In this document: piece after piece, positions 14,681-21,484 of the stretch | Position numbering within the stretch: the stretch's first letter is position 1 | Layout: every line of letters starts with the position of its first letter | Source of the DNA: CAZKRU01 sp964555235 | GTDB taxonomy: Bacteria; Verrucomicrobiota; Verrucomicrobiia; Methylacidiphilales; CAMAQI01 | Length of the DNA: 26,154 nt | Reading direction: 5' to 3' | Assembly: GCA_964555235.1 (NCBI GenBank) | Contig: CAZKRU010000062.1 | Span: 1-26,154 of the forward strand | Notes under the pieces: generated by a model | The model's database searches: none | What the model saw: only the letters and a program-made list of their open reading frames with translations | What the model was told of the DNA's origin: nothing | Translations under genes and position numbers: made by a program

Positions 14681-15466
14681 TCACTTCGCTAAAAACTTCC
14701 CGGCAATGACAAAGAGCATGACGGCGAGGATAAACTTCAAGGTCCGTTCATGCAGCCTCCCACTCCAACGGCTTCCAAGATAAATCCCCGGAACGGATCC
14801 GATCAAGAGGGAGAGCAATAACGGATAATCGACATTTCCCATCTGGGCATGTCCAAGTCCCGCAACGGCGGTCAATGGAATCGCGTGAGCCAGATCGGAT
14901 CCGACCACATTCTTGATTTTCAGATGTGGGTAGAGCACCAGCAAGGCGACCGTCCCTAACGCACCGGCCCCGATCGAAGTCAAGGTGACCAACACGCCGA
15001 GAATGACCCCGGACAAAACCGTCCATCCGACCGCAGGCTCATGCCCCACGGCTTCCGACCAGCGAAGCATTTTCTTCTTCAGCGGCTCTCCAAATAACAA
15101 GGCAAGCGCCGTCAGCAACAGTGCAAACGCGAGAAAGGTCTGCATCCACGACGGACTCGCAAAATTGGGACTAATTTTCAAGACGATCAGCGTCAGGATC
15201 GCTCCGGGAATGCTTCCATAGGCGAGACGCTTGACGATTCCCCAATCGACTGATTGATGCTTTTCGTGATGCACCCAAACCCCCACCCCTTTGGTCAGCG
15301 ATGCAAAAAGGAGATCCGTTCCAACCGCCATCTTCGGTGAAATCCCAAACAAAAGCACCAGAATCGGAGTCATGAGCGAACCTCCTCCCACTCCAACCAA
15401 TCCAACAACCAACCCGACCGCAAAGCCGGCCGGAATCATTCCCCAGAAATGCGATACGAGCTCCAT
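14681..15466 (-). CDS. TSUP (TauE/SafE) family permease
   Basis: The 261-residue protein is almost entirely hydrophobic, with about eight membrane segments arranged as two repeats. The first repeat starts with GFAVGLVVGLVGVGGGSLMTPIL, the signature of the TauE/SafE sulfite exporter family, and the second half contains the matching GVILGVLVTLTSIGAGALGTVALL. Family members move sulfite, sulfoacetate or other organosulfur or C2 anions; the substrate here is unknown. The ATG at 15466 has GGGAG about 8 bases upstream and lies one base after the methyltransferase stop, which favours it over a GTG at 15496. It is in the same probable operon as the methyltransferase and glycosyltransferase. Confidence 0.88.
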   Translation of the reverse strand: MELVSHFWGMIPAGFAVGLVVGLVGVGGGSLMTPILVLLFGISPKMAVGTDLLFASLTKGVGVWVHHEKHQSVDWGIVKRLAYGSIPGAILTLIVLKISPNFASPSWMQTFLAFALLLTALALLFGEPLKKKMLRWSEAVGHEPAVGWTVLSGVILGVLVTLTSIGAGALGTVALLVLYPHLKIKNVVGSDLAHAIPLTAVAGLGHAQMGNVDYPLLLSLLIGSVPGIYLGSRWSGRLHERTLKFILAVMLFVIAGKFLAK

Positions 15467-15467
15467 T

Positions 15468-16322
15468 TTATCGCTCCCACCGTGCGACAATTCCACAAGG
15501 CAAAACGCCTCCTTCTTCCACCGGCAAAACCAATTCCCCTCCCGTACACGTCCCCCCTTTTCCTTGCATCATCGCCTCAAGCAGTCGCGTCAAAACAGTC
15601 GGAGAGAGCCCCGTCGTGTAGGCATTGATCAAAACGTAAAGCGGTTTCTCGACAAGTGCCTGTCGACAAAGATCCAGCAACGGCCACAGATGGGTCTCCA
15701 ATTTCCAGAGCTCCCCTTTCGATCCCCTCCCATAGGAAGGGGGATCCATCATGATCGCGTCATAGCGACTTCCCCGGCGAATCTCCCGCTGCATAAATTT
15801 CACACAGTCATCAATAATATAGCGAATCGAACGATCCCCCACTCCGGAGAGTCTCGCATTCTCGCCACACCACTCGACCATCCCCTTCGCTGAATCAACA
15901 TGACAAACCGTTGCTCCAGCGGCGGCCGCGGCCACCGTCGCTGCACCGGTGTAACCAAAAAGATTCAAGACTTTCGGATTGGATGCCGCCCGAATCTTCT
16001 CCGAAATCCACGCCCAATTCGCGGCCTGCTCGGGAAACAACCCCGTATGCTTGAAATTCGTCGGCCGGATTTTAAACTTTAACTCACGCCAGCGAATCTC
16101 CCAACTCTCCGGAAGCTCTTTTCGAAATTCCCAATTTCCCCCTCCGGCATCCGAACGGTGATAAAATCCATCGTACTTCTGCCACTCGGCATCCGGACGT
16201 TTGGGCCACAAAATCTGAGGATCGGGCCGGATCAACGTGACCCCGCCCCATCGCTCCTGCTTCAGTCCATCGCCGCAGCGAAGAATTGAGTAATCCTTCC
16301 ATCCTTCCGCCAAAAATCTCAT
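15468..16322 (-). CDS. SAM-dependent methyltransferase (RlmI-like)
   Basis: The 284-residue product is a class I methyltransferase of the RlmI/PF10672 type that acts on rRNA. The family landmark TGLFPEQAANW is at residues 93-103. The SAM-binding glycine loop VLNLFGYTGA is at 118-127, an acidic residue at the end of strand 2 is Asp143, and the catalytic loop DPPSYGRG is at 193-200. It lacks the N-terminal PUA domain of E. coli RlmI, which fits its shorter length. The start overlaps the glycosyltransferase stop by 4 bp (ATGA). A 23S rRNA cytosine-C5 substrate is plausible, but the exact nucleotide cannot be predicted. Confidence 0.87.
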   Translation of the reverse strand: MRFLAEGWKDYSILRCGDGLKQERWGGVTLIRPDPQILWPKRPDAEWQKYDGFYHRSDAGGGNWEFRKELPESWEIRWRELKFKIRPTNFKHTGLFPEQAANWAWISEKIRAASNPKVLNLFGYTGAATVAAAAAGATVCHVDSAKGMVEWCGENARLSGVGDRSIRYIIDDCVKFMQREIRRGSRYDAIMMDPPSYGRGSKGELWKLETHLWPLLDLCRQALVEKPLYVLINAYTTGLSPTVLTRLLEAMMQGKGGTCTGGELVLPVEEGGVLPCGIVARWER

Positions 16323-17017
16323 TTCAATCTTCCCAAAAATTGTCGGCGACTTAACCAGATCATTCCAAGTAGATCATAGGTCGCTCGAATCGCACGCTTC
16401 GTCCCGATCACTTTGCTCTCCCCCTTGAATCGAGCGCGATGACTGACCGGACATTCTCCCGTCCGATAACCCATCGACAAAACAAAGGCCGGAATAAAAC
16501 GATGCATTCCATTCCAACCGGGGAGACGCGCGGCCACTTCTCGTTTCATCACTTTCAAGGAACAGCCCGTGTCGGTCGTATGATCCCCGAGCACCGCGCT
16601 TCGTACCGCATTGGCAATTCGGCTGCTCATCCGACGTCCCCACGTATCTTGACGCGTGACTCGAATTCCGGTGACGAGATCCAAATGCTCCTTTTGCAAC
16701 AAGGCGATCAACTTTCCGAAATCAGCCGGATCATTTTGTAAATCGGCATCCAACATCGCCACCAACTCACCGGAAGCCGCTTGAAACCCGTAGTACAACG
16801 CTGCACTCTGTCCGGAGCGCTCCGTCAAATCAAGCCAGCGAATCGGAAACTGGGGACTCCGTTCCGGACGCAAAAAAGAATCGGTGCTCCCATCATTCAC
16901 CAAAACCAACTCCGCCGCTCCCCCCAATCCCGCCAATGCCCGATCCAGCTCCTCAATCAATCGGGGCAGATTTTCCGCCTCATTGTAAAAAGGAACCACC
17001 ACAGAAACTTTCGTCAT
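16319..17017 (-). CDS. Family 2 glycosyltransferase (DPM1/GtrB-like)
   Basis: The 232-residue product starts with the GT2 strand VSVVVPFYNEAENLPRL. NDGSTD at 41-46 binds the nucleotide sugar, and the metal-binding DAD is at 90-92 in MLDADLQNDP. The block LTERSGQSAALYYGF and the C-terminal FKGESKVIGTKRAIRATYDL match dolichol/undecaprenyl-phosphate sugar transferases. Unlike GtrB-type enzymes it ends without two C-terminal membrane segments, so it is probably membrane-associated only peripherally. The likely role is to load a sugar onto a polyprenyl phosphate for envelope glycan synthesis. The ATG at 17017 sits at the start of the domain; the frame continues to a TTG at 17056. It is the first gene of a minus-strand operon with the methyltransferase and TSUP permease. 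Confidence 0.88.
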   Translation of the reverse strand: MTKVSVVVPFYNEAENLPRLIEELDRALAGLGGAAELVLVNDGSTDSFLRPERSPQFPIRWLDLTERSGQSAALYYGFQAASGELVAMLDADLQNDPADFGKLIALLQKEHLDLVTGIRVTRQDTWGRRMSSRIANAVRSAVLGDHTTDTGCSLKVMKREVAARLPGWNGMHRFIPAFVLSMGYRTGECPVSHRARFKGESKVIGTKRAIRATYDLLGMIWLSRRQFLGRLK

Positions 17018-17115
17018 GCCACCGTCTCTATCAGAACCGGCCGGGGTCACAATCAAAAAGCATTCTTTGTCTCTGATAACTGTAAGAAGATGCGCCCTTT
17101 AAATCTGCCATCCGG

Positions 17116-17192
17116 TCTCGCGCAGAGTTCGCCGTGCCCGCAGAGGGTAAAAGATGCTTTTCTCAGCGGACTCAGCGATCTCCGCGCGAAAA
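17116..17192. repeat. Head-to-head pair of CTCTGCG periodic repeats
   Basis: The left copy (17116-17145, minus strand) reads CTCTGCGGGCACGGCGAA then CTCTGCGCGAGA. The right copy (17161-17192, plus strand) reads CTCAGCGGACTCAGCGAT then CTCCGCGCGAAAAA. Both match the unit at 3707. They lie in the divergent gap between the glycosyltransferase gene and the small plus-strand genes. The rest of 17018-17285 shows no gene. Confidence 0.65.
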
Positions 17193-17285
17193 ACCATCCG
17201 AATCGTCAGTTCCAGTACATTCTCTTTCCTTGCAATTCCCCCACAAAACGCGAAGCTCAAGCCTCACCTCTACAAGGAATACTCC

Positions 17286-17375
17286 ATGGCCAAAGGCAAC
17301 AACCGTCAGCAAAAAGAAGTTAAAAAACCGAAGAAGGAAAAACCGAAGCCCGCTCCCGTTCGCCGCGGCGCTTAA
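17286..17375 (+). CDS. 29-residue Lys/Pro-rich basic protein
   Basis: The ATG at 17286 opens a reading frame of 29 residues: MAKGNNRQQKEVKKPKKEKP followed by KPAPVRRGA and a TAA. AAGGAA lies about 8 bases upstream, a good ribosome-binding site. The protein is strongly basic, without hydrophobic segments, and about half Lys, Arg and Pro. I recall very similar tiny MAKGN...KKPKK proteins in unrelated bacteria, so it is likely real and possibly binds nucleic acid or the ribosome, but no function is established. An in-frame extension upstream to 17154 runs through repeat DNA and is unlikely. Confidence 0.7.
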   Translation: MAKGNNRQQKEVKKPKKEKPKPAPVRRGA

Positions 17376-17537
17376 TCCGTTGATTCCTTCAAAAAAGAAA
17401 TTGTCACCGGACCGGGATTTGATTGAATCCCCGGGTGGCTTCGTCGATCTGAATTGGACGCAGAAGCACGACTTCATGGTTTTGAGGTAATGTCGTGGTG
17501 GACATTTCGCTGAAAATCCGAAATAATGGGAACTGTT

Positions 17538-17798
17538 ATGGCAAATGAGGAGTTAGATTTTACGTTGGAGGAGGCGGATTGGGAGATGTCAAATGCCGAG
17601 GTCTTGCGTCGCGAGATTCGGAGTTCGAACCGGCCCCGGATGCGTGATTTACCCCTGAACAAAATCCCCAAAGAAAGCGCGATTCGCGTTGATCAGATTG
17701 TTCGGGAACATCCCTACCCATTTTTGATCGGAGCCGCCGTCGTTGGTCTGGCCCTCGGTGCGTTAGTCGGCGGGTTATTTAGTGACGATGAAGATTAA
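17538..17798 (+). CDS. Small C-terminally membrane-anchored protein (DUF883/ElaB-like)
   Basis: The 86-residue product has an acidic to basic soluble N-terminal part and a single C-terminal membrane segment, VREHPYPFLIGAAVVGLALG followed by ALVGGLFSDDED. The V-R-x-[HN]-P-x-x followed by a Gly-rich hydrophobic stretch resembles the ElaB/YqjD/DUF883 anchor, whose E. coli members tether ribosomes at the inner membrane in stationary phase. The N-terminal domain does not obviously match that family, so the role is uncertain. An upstream in-frame ATG at 17526 is possible; 17538 is preferred because GGGA lies just before it. It ends 14 bp before nuoA and is probably co-transcribed with it. Confidence 0.6.
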   Translation: MANEELDFTLEEADWEMSNAEVLRREIRSSNRPRMRDLPLNKIPKESAIRVDQIVREHPYPFLIGAAVVGLALGALVGGLFSDDED

Positions 17799-17812
17799 CA
17801 GAAAAACGCATC

Positions 17813-18184
17813 ATGATTAAAGATTTCATTCCCGTCGCCATTCAAATTGGAGCAGTTCTTTTCTTTGCCATTGCCACTCTGGCAACTTCCGTAATCCTCG
17901 GGAAACGCGCTCAGACGAGCAAAGCCAAGGATAGCGCCTACGAATGTGGCAAAGATCCGATTGGCACAACGAACCCCCGATTCTCGGTGAAGTTCTATCT
18001 CGTGGCAATGCTCTTCATCCTTTTTGATATTGAAACCGTTTTCATGTACGCATGGAGCGTTGTCTACCGGGAACAATTGCAACATGGATGGGAAATTTTC
18101 TTCGCGATGCTCTCATTTGTCTTAATTCTCTTTGTCGGTTATCTCTATGCCCTCAAGAAAGGGGCCTTTGAGTGGGCTAAATAA
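17813..18184 (+). CDS. nuoA: NADH-quinone oxidoreductase subunit A
   Basis: NuoA is a small membrane subunit of respiratory complex I next to the quinone channel. The 123-residue protein has three membrane segments (about 8-30, 60-83 and 95-113). The conserved loop AYECGKDPIGTTNPRFSVKF begins at residue 42 and is followed by FYLVAMLFILFDIE ending at 74, all diagnostic. It is normally the first gene of the nuoA-N operon, but here it is followed after 23 bp by lipA and no other nuo gene is present in the window. The remaining subunits must be elsewhere in the genome. Confidence 0.97.
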   Translation: MIKDFIPVAIQIGAVLFFAIATLATSVILGKRAQTSKAKDSAYECGKDPIGTTNPRFSVKFYLVAMLFILFDIETVFMYAWSVVYREQLQHGWEIFFAMLSFVLILFVGYLYALKKGAFEWAK

Positions 18185-18207
18185 GCCGACTAACCGCCTC
18201 ATCTTCC

Positions 18208-19080
18208 ATGGCTCTTCTCGAAGAAATTTCCCTCCAGCGCAAGCCCTCATGGATTCGGGCGCGGATCCCTGGAGGTGAAGGTTTTCAAGAGACCCTGAAG
18301 CTCGTTAAAGAGAATCGACTCCACACCGTCTGCGAGAGCGCCCAGTGCCCGAATCTCGGGGAATGCTGGTCCCGTAAAACCGCAACGATCATGATTCTCG
18401 GTAATATCTGCACGCGGAGTTGCGGATTCTGTGCGGTCAATACCGGAAAGCCGACCGAACTCGATTTGGACGAACCACGACGTGTCGCGGAAGCGATCAA
18501 GATTATGAATCTGCGTCATGCGGTGATTACCTCCGTCGCTCGTGACGATCTCAAGGACGGCGGCGCGGCGGTCTGGGCTTCGACCATTCGCGAATCACGC
18601 CTCGCCAATCCCGCCACAAAGTTCGAAGTCTTGATCCCGGATTTCAAAGGAAAATGGGAACATCTCGATACTGTTCTTGAAGCCAAGCCTGATATTCTCA
18701 ATCATAATGTCGAGACCGTTCCCCGTCTTCATAAAGTCGTCCGGCCCCAAGCCAAATATACGCGTTCACTCGAACTTTTGGAGCGCGCCAAGAAAAAAGG
18801 CTTTATCACGAAGTCAGGACTCATGCTTGGCATTGGCGAGACGGAATCGGAAATCGAATCGACCTTGCGGGATATGGCTGCCATCAAAATCGATATTTTA
18901 ACTCTGGGCCAATATCTCCGTCCCTCGGCGAATCACCTTCCGATCGACCGCTGGGTGACCCCGGAAGAGTTTGCCCGTTGGAAAGTCTTCGGACTTGAGA
19001 TCGGCTTCGGAGTCGTCGAGTCCGCTCCGCTGGTCCGAAGCTCATACCATGCGGATGAGCAATCTTCGAAGTACGCATAA
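18208..19080 (+). CDS. lipA: Lipoyl synthase
   Basis: LipA is a radical SAM enzyme that inserts two sulfur atoms into protein-bound octanoyl groups to make lipoyl cofactors for pyruvate and 2-oxoglutarate dehydrogenases and the glycine cleavage system. The 290-residue product has the auxiliary-cluster motif CESAQCPNLGEC (Cys42, 47, 53), the radical SAM motif CTRSCGFC (Cys68, 72, 75) and the C-terminal RSSYHA near 277, whose Ser completes the auxiliary cluster. Length is slightly shorter than the usual 300-320 residues. No lipB lies adjacent. It is in a plus-strand run with nuoA and the lipase-like lipoprotein gene, suggesting one transcript. Confidence 0.97.
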   Translation: MALLEEISLQRKPSWIRARIPGGEGFQETLKLVKENRLHTVCESAQCPNLGECWSRKTATIMILGNICTRSCGFCAVNTGKPTELDLDEPRRVAEAIKIMNLRHAVITSVARDDLKDGGAAVWASTIRESRLANPATKFEVLIPDFKGKWEHLDTVLEAKPDILNHNVETVPRLHKVVRPQAKYTRSLELLERAKKKGFITKSGLMLGIGETESEIESTLRDMAAIKIDILTLGQYLRPSANHLPIDRWVTPEEFARWKVFGLEIGFGVVESAPLVRSSYHADEQSSKYA

Positions 19081-19125
19081 ATTCCTTTCGTCAGGAGCCG
19101 GTTTTCCTGTAGTTTGCTCCGCCAG

Positions 19126-20460
19126 ATGAGGGACTCTTTTACAAAAATCCTAGGCTGCGCACTCATTCTCATTGGATGTGCCTCGGTCTTCGCTGCGGAG
19201 TCCTCTCTTCACTCTCACGCACTGGTGATTATTCCCGATTTCGAAGGATCTGCCCTGATCGATCCGTCCCTCTCCCGAGAGATGCCGTATTCCGTCTGGG
19301 GCGACCCGGATTCGCTCTTGAAGCGCGAGAAGTTCCTCGGCCTTCGACTCCCCAATTTTCTTCAATCGCAAACTTTAAATTCCGATTCCCCTTTCGCCGG
19401 ATGGAAAGGATTCGTCGAAGGACTCTCCCGACGTCAATCCCGCGTTCCCCGATTTTTTCCTTATCAACAAAACCGGGATCTTTACGTGCTCCACTACGAC
19501 TGGCGCCGCGAAATCGCCTCGGATCTCGTTCCCGCCTTGGAAAAATCGCTCCAGGAGGTCGCCGCCCAACACGCGATCATGACCGGACAAACGAAGACTC
19601 CGACCCAGTTTGTCATCGTTGCGCACGGATTTGGAGGGCTCGTGATTCGCACGCTTCTCAGTCGCAATCCCCGTTTCGCCAGTCAGATCTCACAGCTTTA
19701 TCTCGTCGGAGTTCCAAATCTTGGCACTCATGTCGCCTTGCAACGTCTTCTCTCCGGGGAAGGATTTTCCGCAAAAGAGAGTCCGGGGGGAATGTTTGAA
19801 GAGAAAACGATTTCACGCCAAACCGTTCGCATGGCTTCCATTACGTGGCCCTCCCTTTATGAAATGCTACCATTTGAAGATCTGCATTGGGAACAGACCG
19901 ACGCGCAAGGACGTTCCACTCGTATCTCCCCGGATGATCTTCTGAAAACAGGCGTCTGGCAGAATCAATGGCCGAGTGCCCCGGCAGAACGCTCGGAATA
20001 CTTGGACCCATGGCTCTCACGCTTTATGGACGGTCAACGCGAGCCGAAGGAACGCACCGCATGGGAATATTGCCAGGAGTCAGGAGGAGTTGCCCTTCAA
20101 AATATCCTTGCCCAAGTGCGTGACTGGCGACTTCAAATCGGAACCCTGAGCTACACCGGCCAACTCCTCGCTTCGACCGGTGGAGGCGATCGCCTAAAAG
20201 TCATCGTCGGACGGGGCATCCAAACACCCGTCGGCTTATCCGTTCAAGGAGAAGGAACCCGCGCCCGTCTTCTCTACGCCCCCAACGTCGACGGCGACGG
20301 CATCGTCACGGTCGAATCCGCGCTGGAAGACGTTAGAAATCCAAATCAAATTTTTACCATCATCTCCACCCGTCACGAACGAATGCTCAGTGAACGCCGT
20401 TTCATCGATTGGATGGTAGAAGAACTCGCCCGTCTCAATGGGAGAGACGCCGCTCCGTAA
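19126..20460 (+). CDS. LCAT-like alpha/beta hydrolase lacking the nucleophile Ser
   Basis: The 444-residue exported protein begins with a signal sequence (MRDSFTKILGCALILIGCAS) that contains LIGC, a possible lipobox, so it may be a lipoprotein. The mature part resembles lecithin:cholesterol acyltransferase-type hydrolases. It has LVIIPDFEGSALIDP at the start, HYDWRREI, a nucleophile-elbow strand QFVIVAHGFGGLVIRTLL near 161-177, VGVPNLGTH, then GDGIVTVESAL with Asp391 and a late His417. The expected GHSxGG elbow reads AHGFGG, with Gly168 where the catalytic Ser should be. Asp and His candidates remain. Either the protein has lost hydrolase activity or it uses another residue. A TTG start 12 bases upstream is possible. 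It follows lipA by 45 bp. Confidence 0.7.
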   Translation: MRDSFTKILGCALILIGCASVFAAESSLHSHALVIIPDFEGSALIDPSLSREMPYSVWGDPDSLLKREKFLGLRLPNFLQSQTLNSDSPFAGWKGFVEGLSRRQSRVPRFFPYQQNRDLYVLHYDWRREIASDLVPALEKSLQEVAAQHAIMTGQTKTPTQFVIVAHGFGGLVIRTLLSRNPRFASQISQLYLVGVPNLGTHVALQRLLSGEGFSAKESPGGMFEEKTISRQTVRMASITWPSLYEMLPFEDLHWEQTDAQGRSTRISPDDLLKTGVWQNQWPSAPAERSEYLDPWLSRFMDGQREPKERTAWEYCQESGGVALQNILAQVRDWRLQIGTLSYTGQLLASTGGGDRLKVIVGRGIQTPVGLSVQGEGTRARLLYAPNVDGDGIVTVESALEDVRNPNQIFTIISTRHERMLSERRFIDWMVEELARLNGRDAAP

Positions 20461-20544
20461 ACTCCGGGTAAAGCTTACCTCAACAGAAGCCTTACTTTTC
20501 GTCTCCTTTGCATGCGTCGCGGGCAAAACGTCCTCTTCCGATTG

Positions 20545-20701
20545 GGAATCCGAGATAAACCTTGAAGCAATTGGGTTCCCATGACAATTTAAACCCCACG
20601 TGAGAGAGAAAATTCTCAAAAAATTAGACCAATCTAGCCCGAAGAATTTCGGCCCCGGCCTGCTTCGAAAGCATTCGGAGTCGGTTGAATAACTGTTAGG
20701 C
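20545..20701 (+). repeat. Shared leader repeat, copy B, with attC-like end
   Basis: GATAAACCTTGAAG, ATGACAATTTAAACC, AATTAGA, CCGAAGAATTTCGG and TTGAATAACTGTT occur in the same order as in copy A at 3432-3618. The 3' end GTTAGGC (20695-20701) fits the GTTRRRY core of integron attC sites and is preceded by TCGGTTGA, an L-box-like arm. TTAGACC at 20624-20630 occupies the position of the left core but does not fit it well. The next gene starts 13 bases after GTTAGGC. The remaining sequence from 20461 to 20544 shows no other feature. Confidence 0.7.
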
Positions 20702-20713
20702 GACTTCGCGCGC

Positions 20714-21055
20714 ATGAAGATTGATCCGCAGTGTGTTTACATCGGCATGGGAGCAGTCGGCATTATCGCTGGCGGCCTTGGCATTTGGTGTCGTCGCCTG
20801 CTGCGGGTCTTTGCAGTCTGTTTAGCCGCTTTCCTTGTCTTCGAGTTGTTGTGTGTTCTCAGCGGCTTGGAGTTTCTCGTCCCGATATGGTGGGCAGTTC
20901 ACATCCCGTCAGCCATCGCGCTTGGCGCGGACGAGATTTTGGAACGTCACGGCGCAGTTGTGAGCACGACATTTCATCTCGGAGATTTTTTTGTTTGGTC
21001 GGCACTCATCACCGGGACGAATACATGGGGACGTGTCTTAAAATTTAAATATTGA
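20714..21055 (+). CDS. Orphan integral membrane protein, possible cassette ORF
   Basis: The 113-residue product has three or four hydrophobic segments: YIGMGAVGIIAGGLGIWC, LLRVFAVCLAAFLVFELLCV, WWAVHIPSAIALGA and FFVWSALITG. No family is recognised. Codon choice (GGC, GCG and CTG rich) looks different from neighbouring genes, which favour GGA and CTC. The start codon is 19 bases after the GTT at which leader copies A and B diverge, and the gene is isolated between that leader and a repeat cluster. This is consistent with an acquired single-gene cassette. No clear Shine-Dalgarno sequence is seen. Confidence 0.6.
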   Translation: MKIDPQCVYIGMGAVGIIAGGLGIWCRRLLRVFAVCLAAFLVFELLCVLSGLEFLVPIWWAVHIPSAIALGADEILERHGAVVSTTFHLGDFFVWSALITGTNTWGRVLKFKY

Positions 21056-21198
21056 TCGATCGAGGGTTATGATTAGAAGGGGACAAAGGGGGAATCCTTT
21101 TTTGTTTCAATTCTTTGAGTGACCGGTTCTTGGCTCCCAAAATAAAGGTTTTCGTTGTGGCTTTGTGCCTCCTAAAGAACAAACTTGCTAAGTCGTTG

Positions 21199-21385
21199 TC
21201 TCTCGCGAAGTTCGCCAAGCCGCCAAGAAACCCTTTTTTGTTTTTAAATCGGAATTCAACCCTTCGCGCCCCCGCCTGCAACGCTATGCGTAGCATTGCG
21301 GGCAGGTTGGCGAACTTGGCGAGAGATTTGATCCTGTTCTCTCCACTCATTGCCCCACGAGCACGGGGGCTTAAGCTTCGTGTGA
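21199..21385 (+). repeat. Composite repeat, copy 2, with inserted hairpin
   Basis: TCTCTCGCGAAGTTCGCCAA at 21199-21218 and TTGGCGAACTTGGCGAGAGA at 21307-21326 are inverted copies with one mismatch over 20 bases. Between them lie AATTCAACCCTTCGCGCC, ending at 21270, and the 36-bp hairpin. Downstream are TTGCCCC, a variable loop, GGGG and AGCTTCGTGTGA. The order matches copy 1 at 477-560 apart from the hairpin. This fills most of the 429-bp gap before acnA. Confidence 0.75.
21269..21306 (+). repeat. 36-bp hairpin element, copy 3
   Basis: CCCGCCTGCAACGC, TATGCG and TAGCATTGCGGGCAGG form an outer stem (GCCTGCAA with TTGCGGGC, including a T-G pair) and an inner GCTA/TAGC stem with a TGCG tetraloop. 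It is identical over its 36 bases to copy 4 on the opposite strand at 25921. Confidence 0.8.
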
Positions 21386-21484
21386 AACATCATTCTGATC
21401 TTACGCCAACCCCGTTCAAACTTTATGGTTGAACCGGAACGAAGTCTGCTTATTCTTTCGAGCAACCTTAACCGAGTAAAACCG

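Noticed and set aside
20236..20715. Minus-strand ORF of 159 aa covering the end of the lipase-like gene and leader copy B
   Set aside because: It spans coding sequence of a better gene plus a repeat that is also found elsewhere upstream of another gene; no ribosome-binding site or family is visible.
21199..21326. CRISPR array
   Set aside because: Repeats are few, partly inverted and not separated by uniform unique spacers; no cas gene is present.
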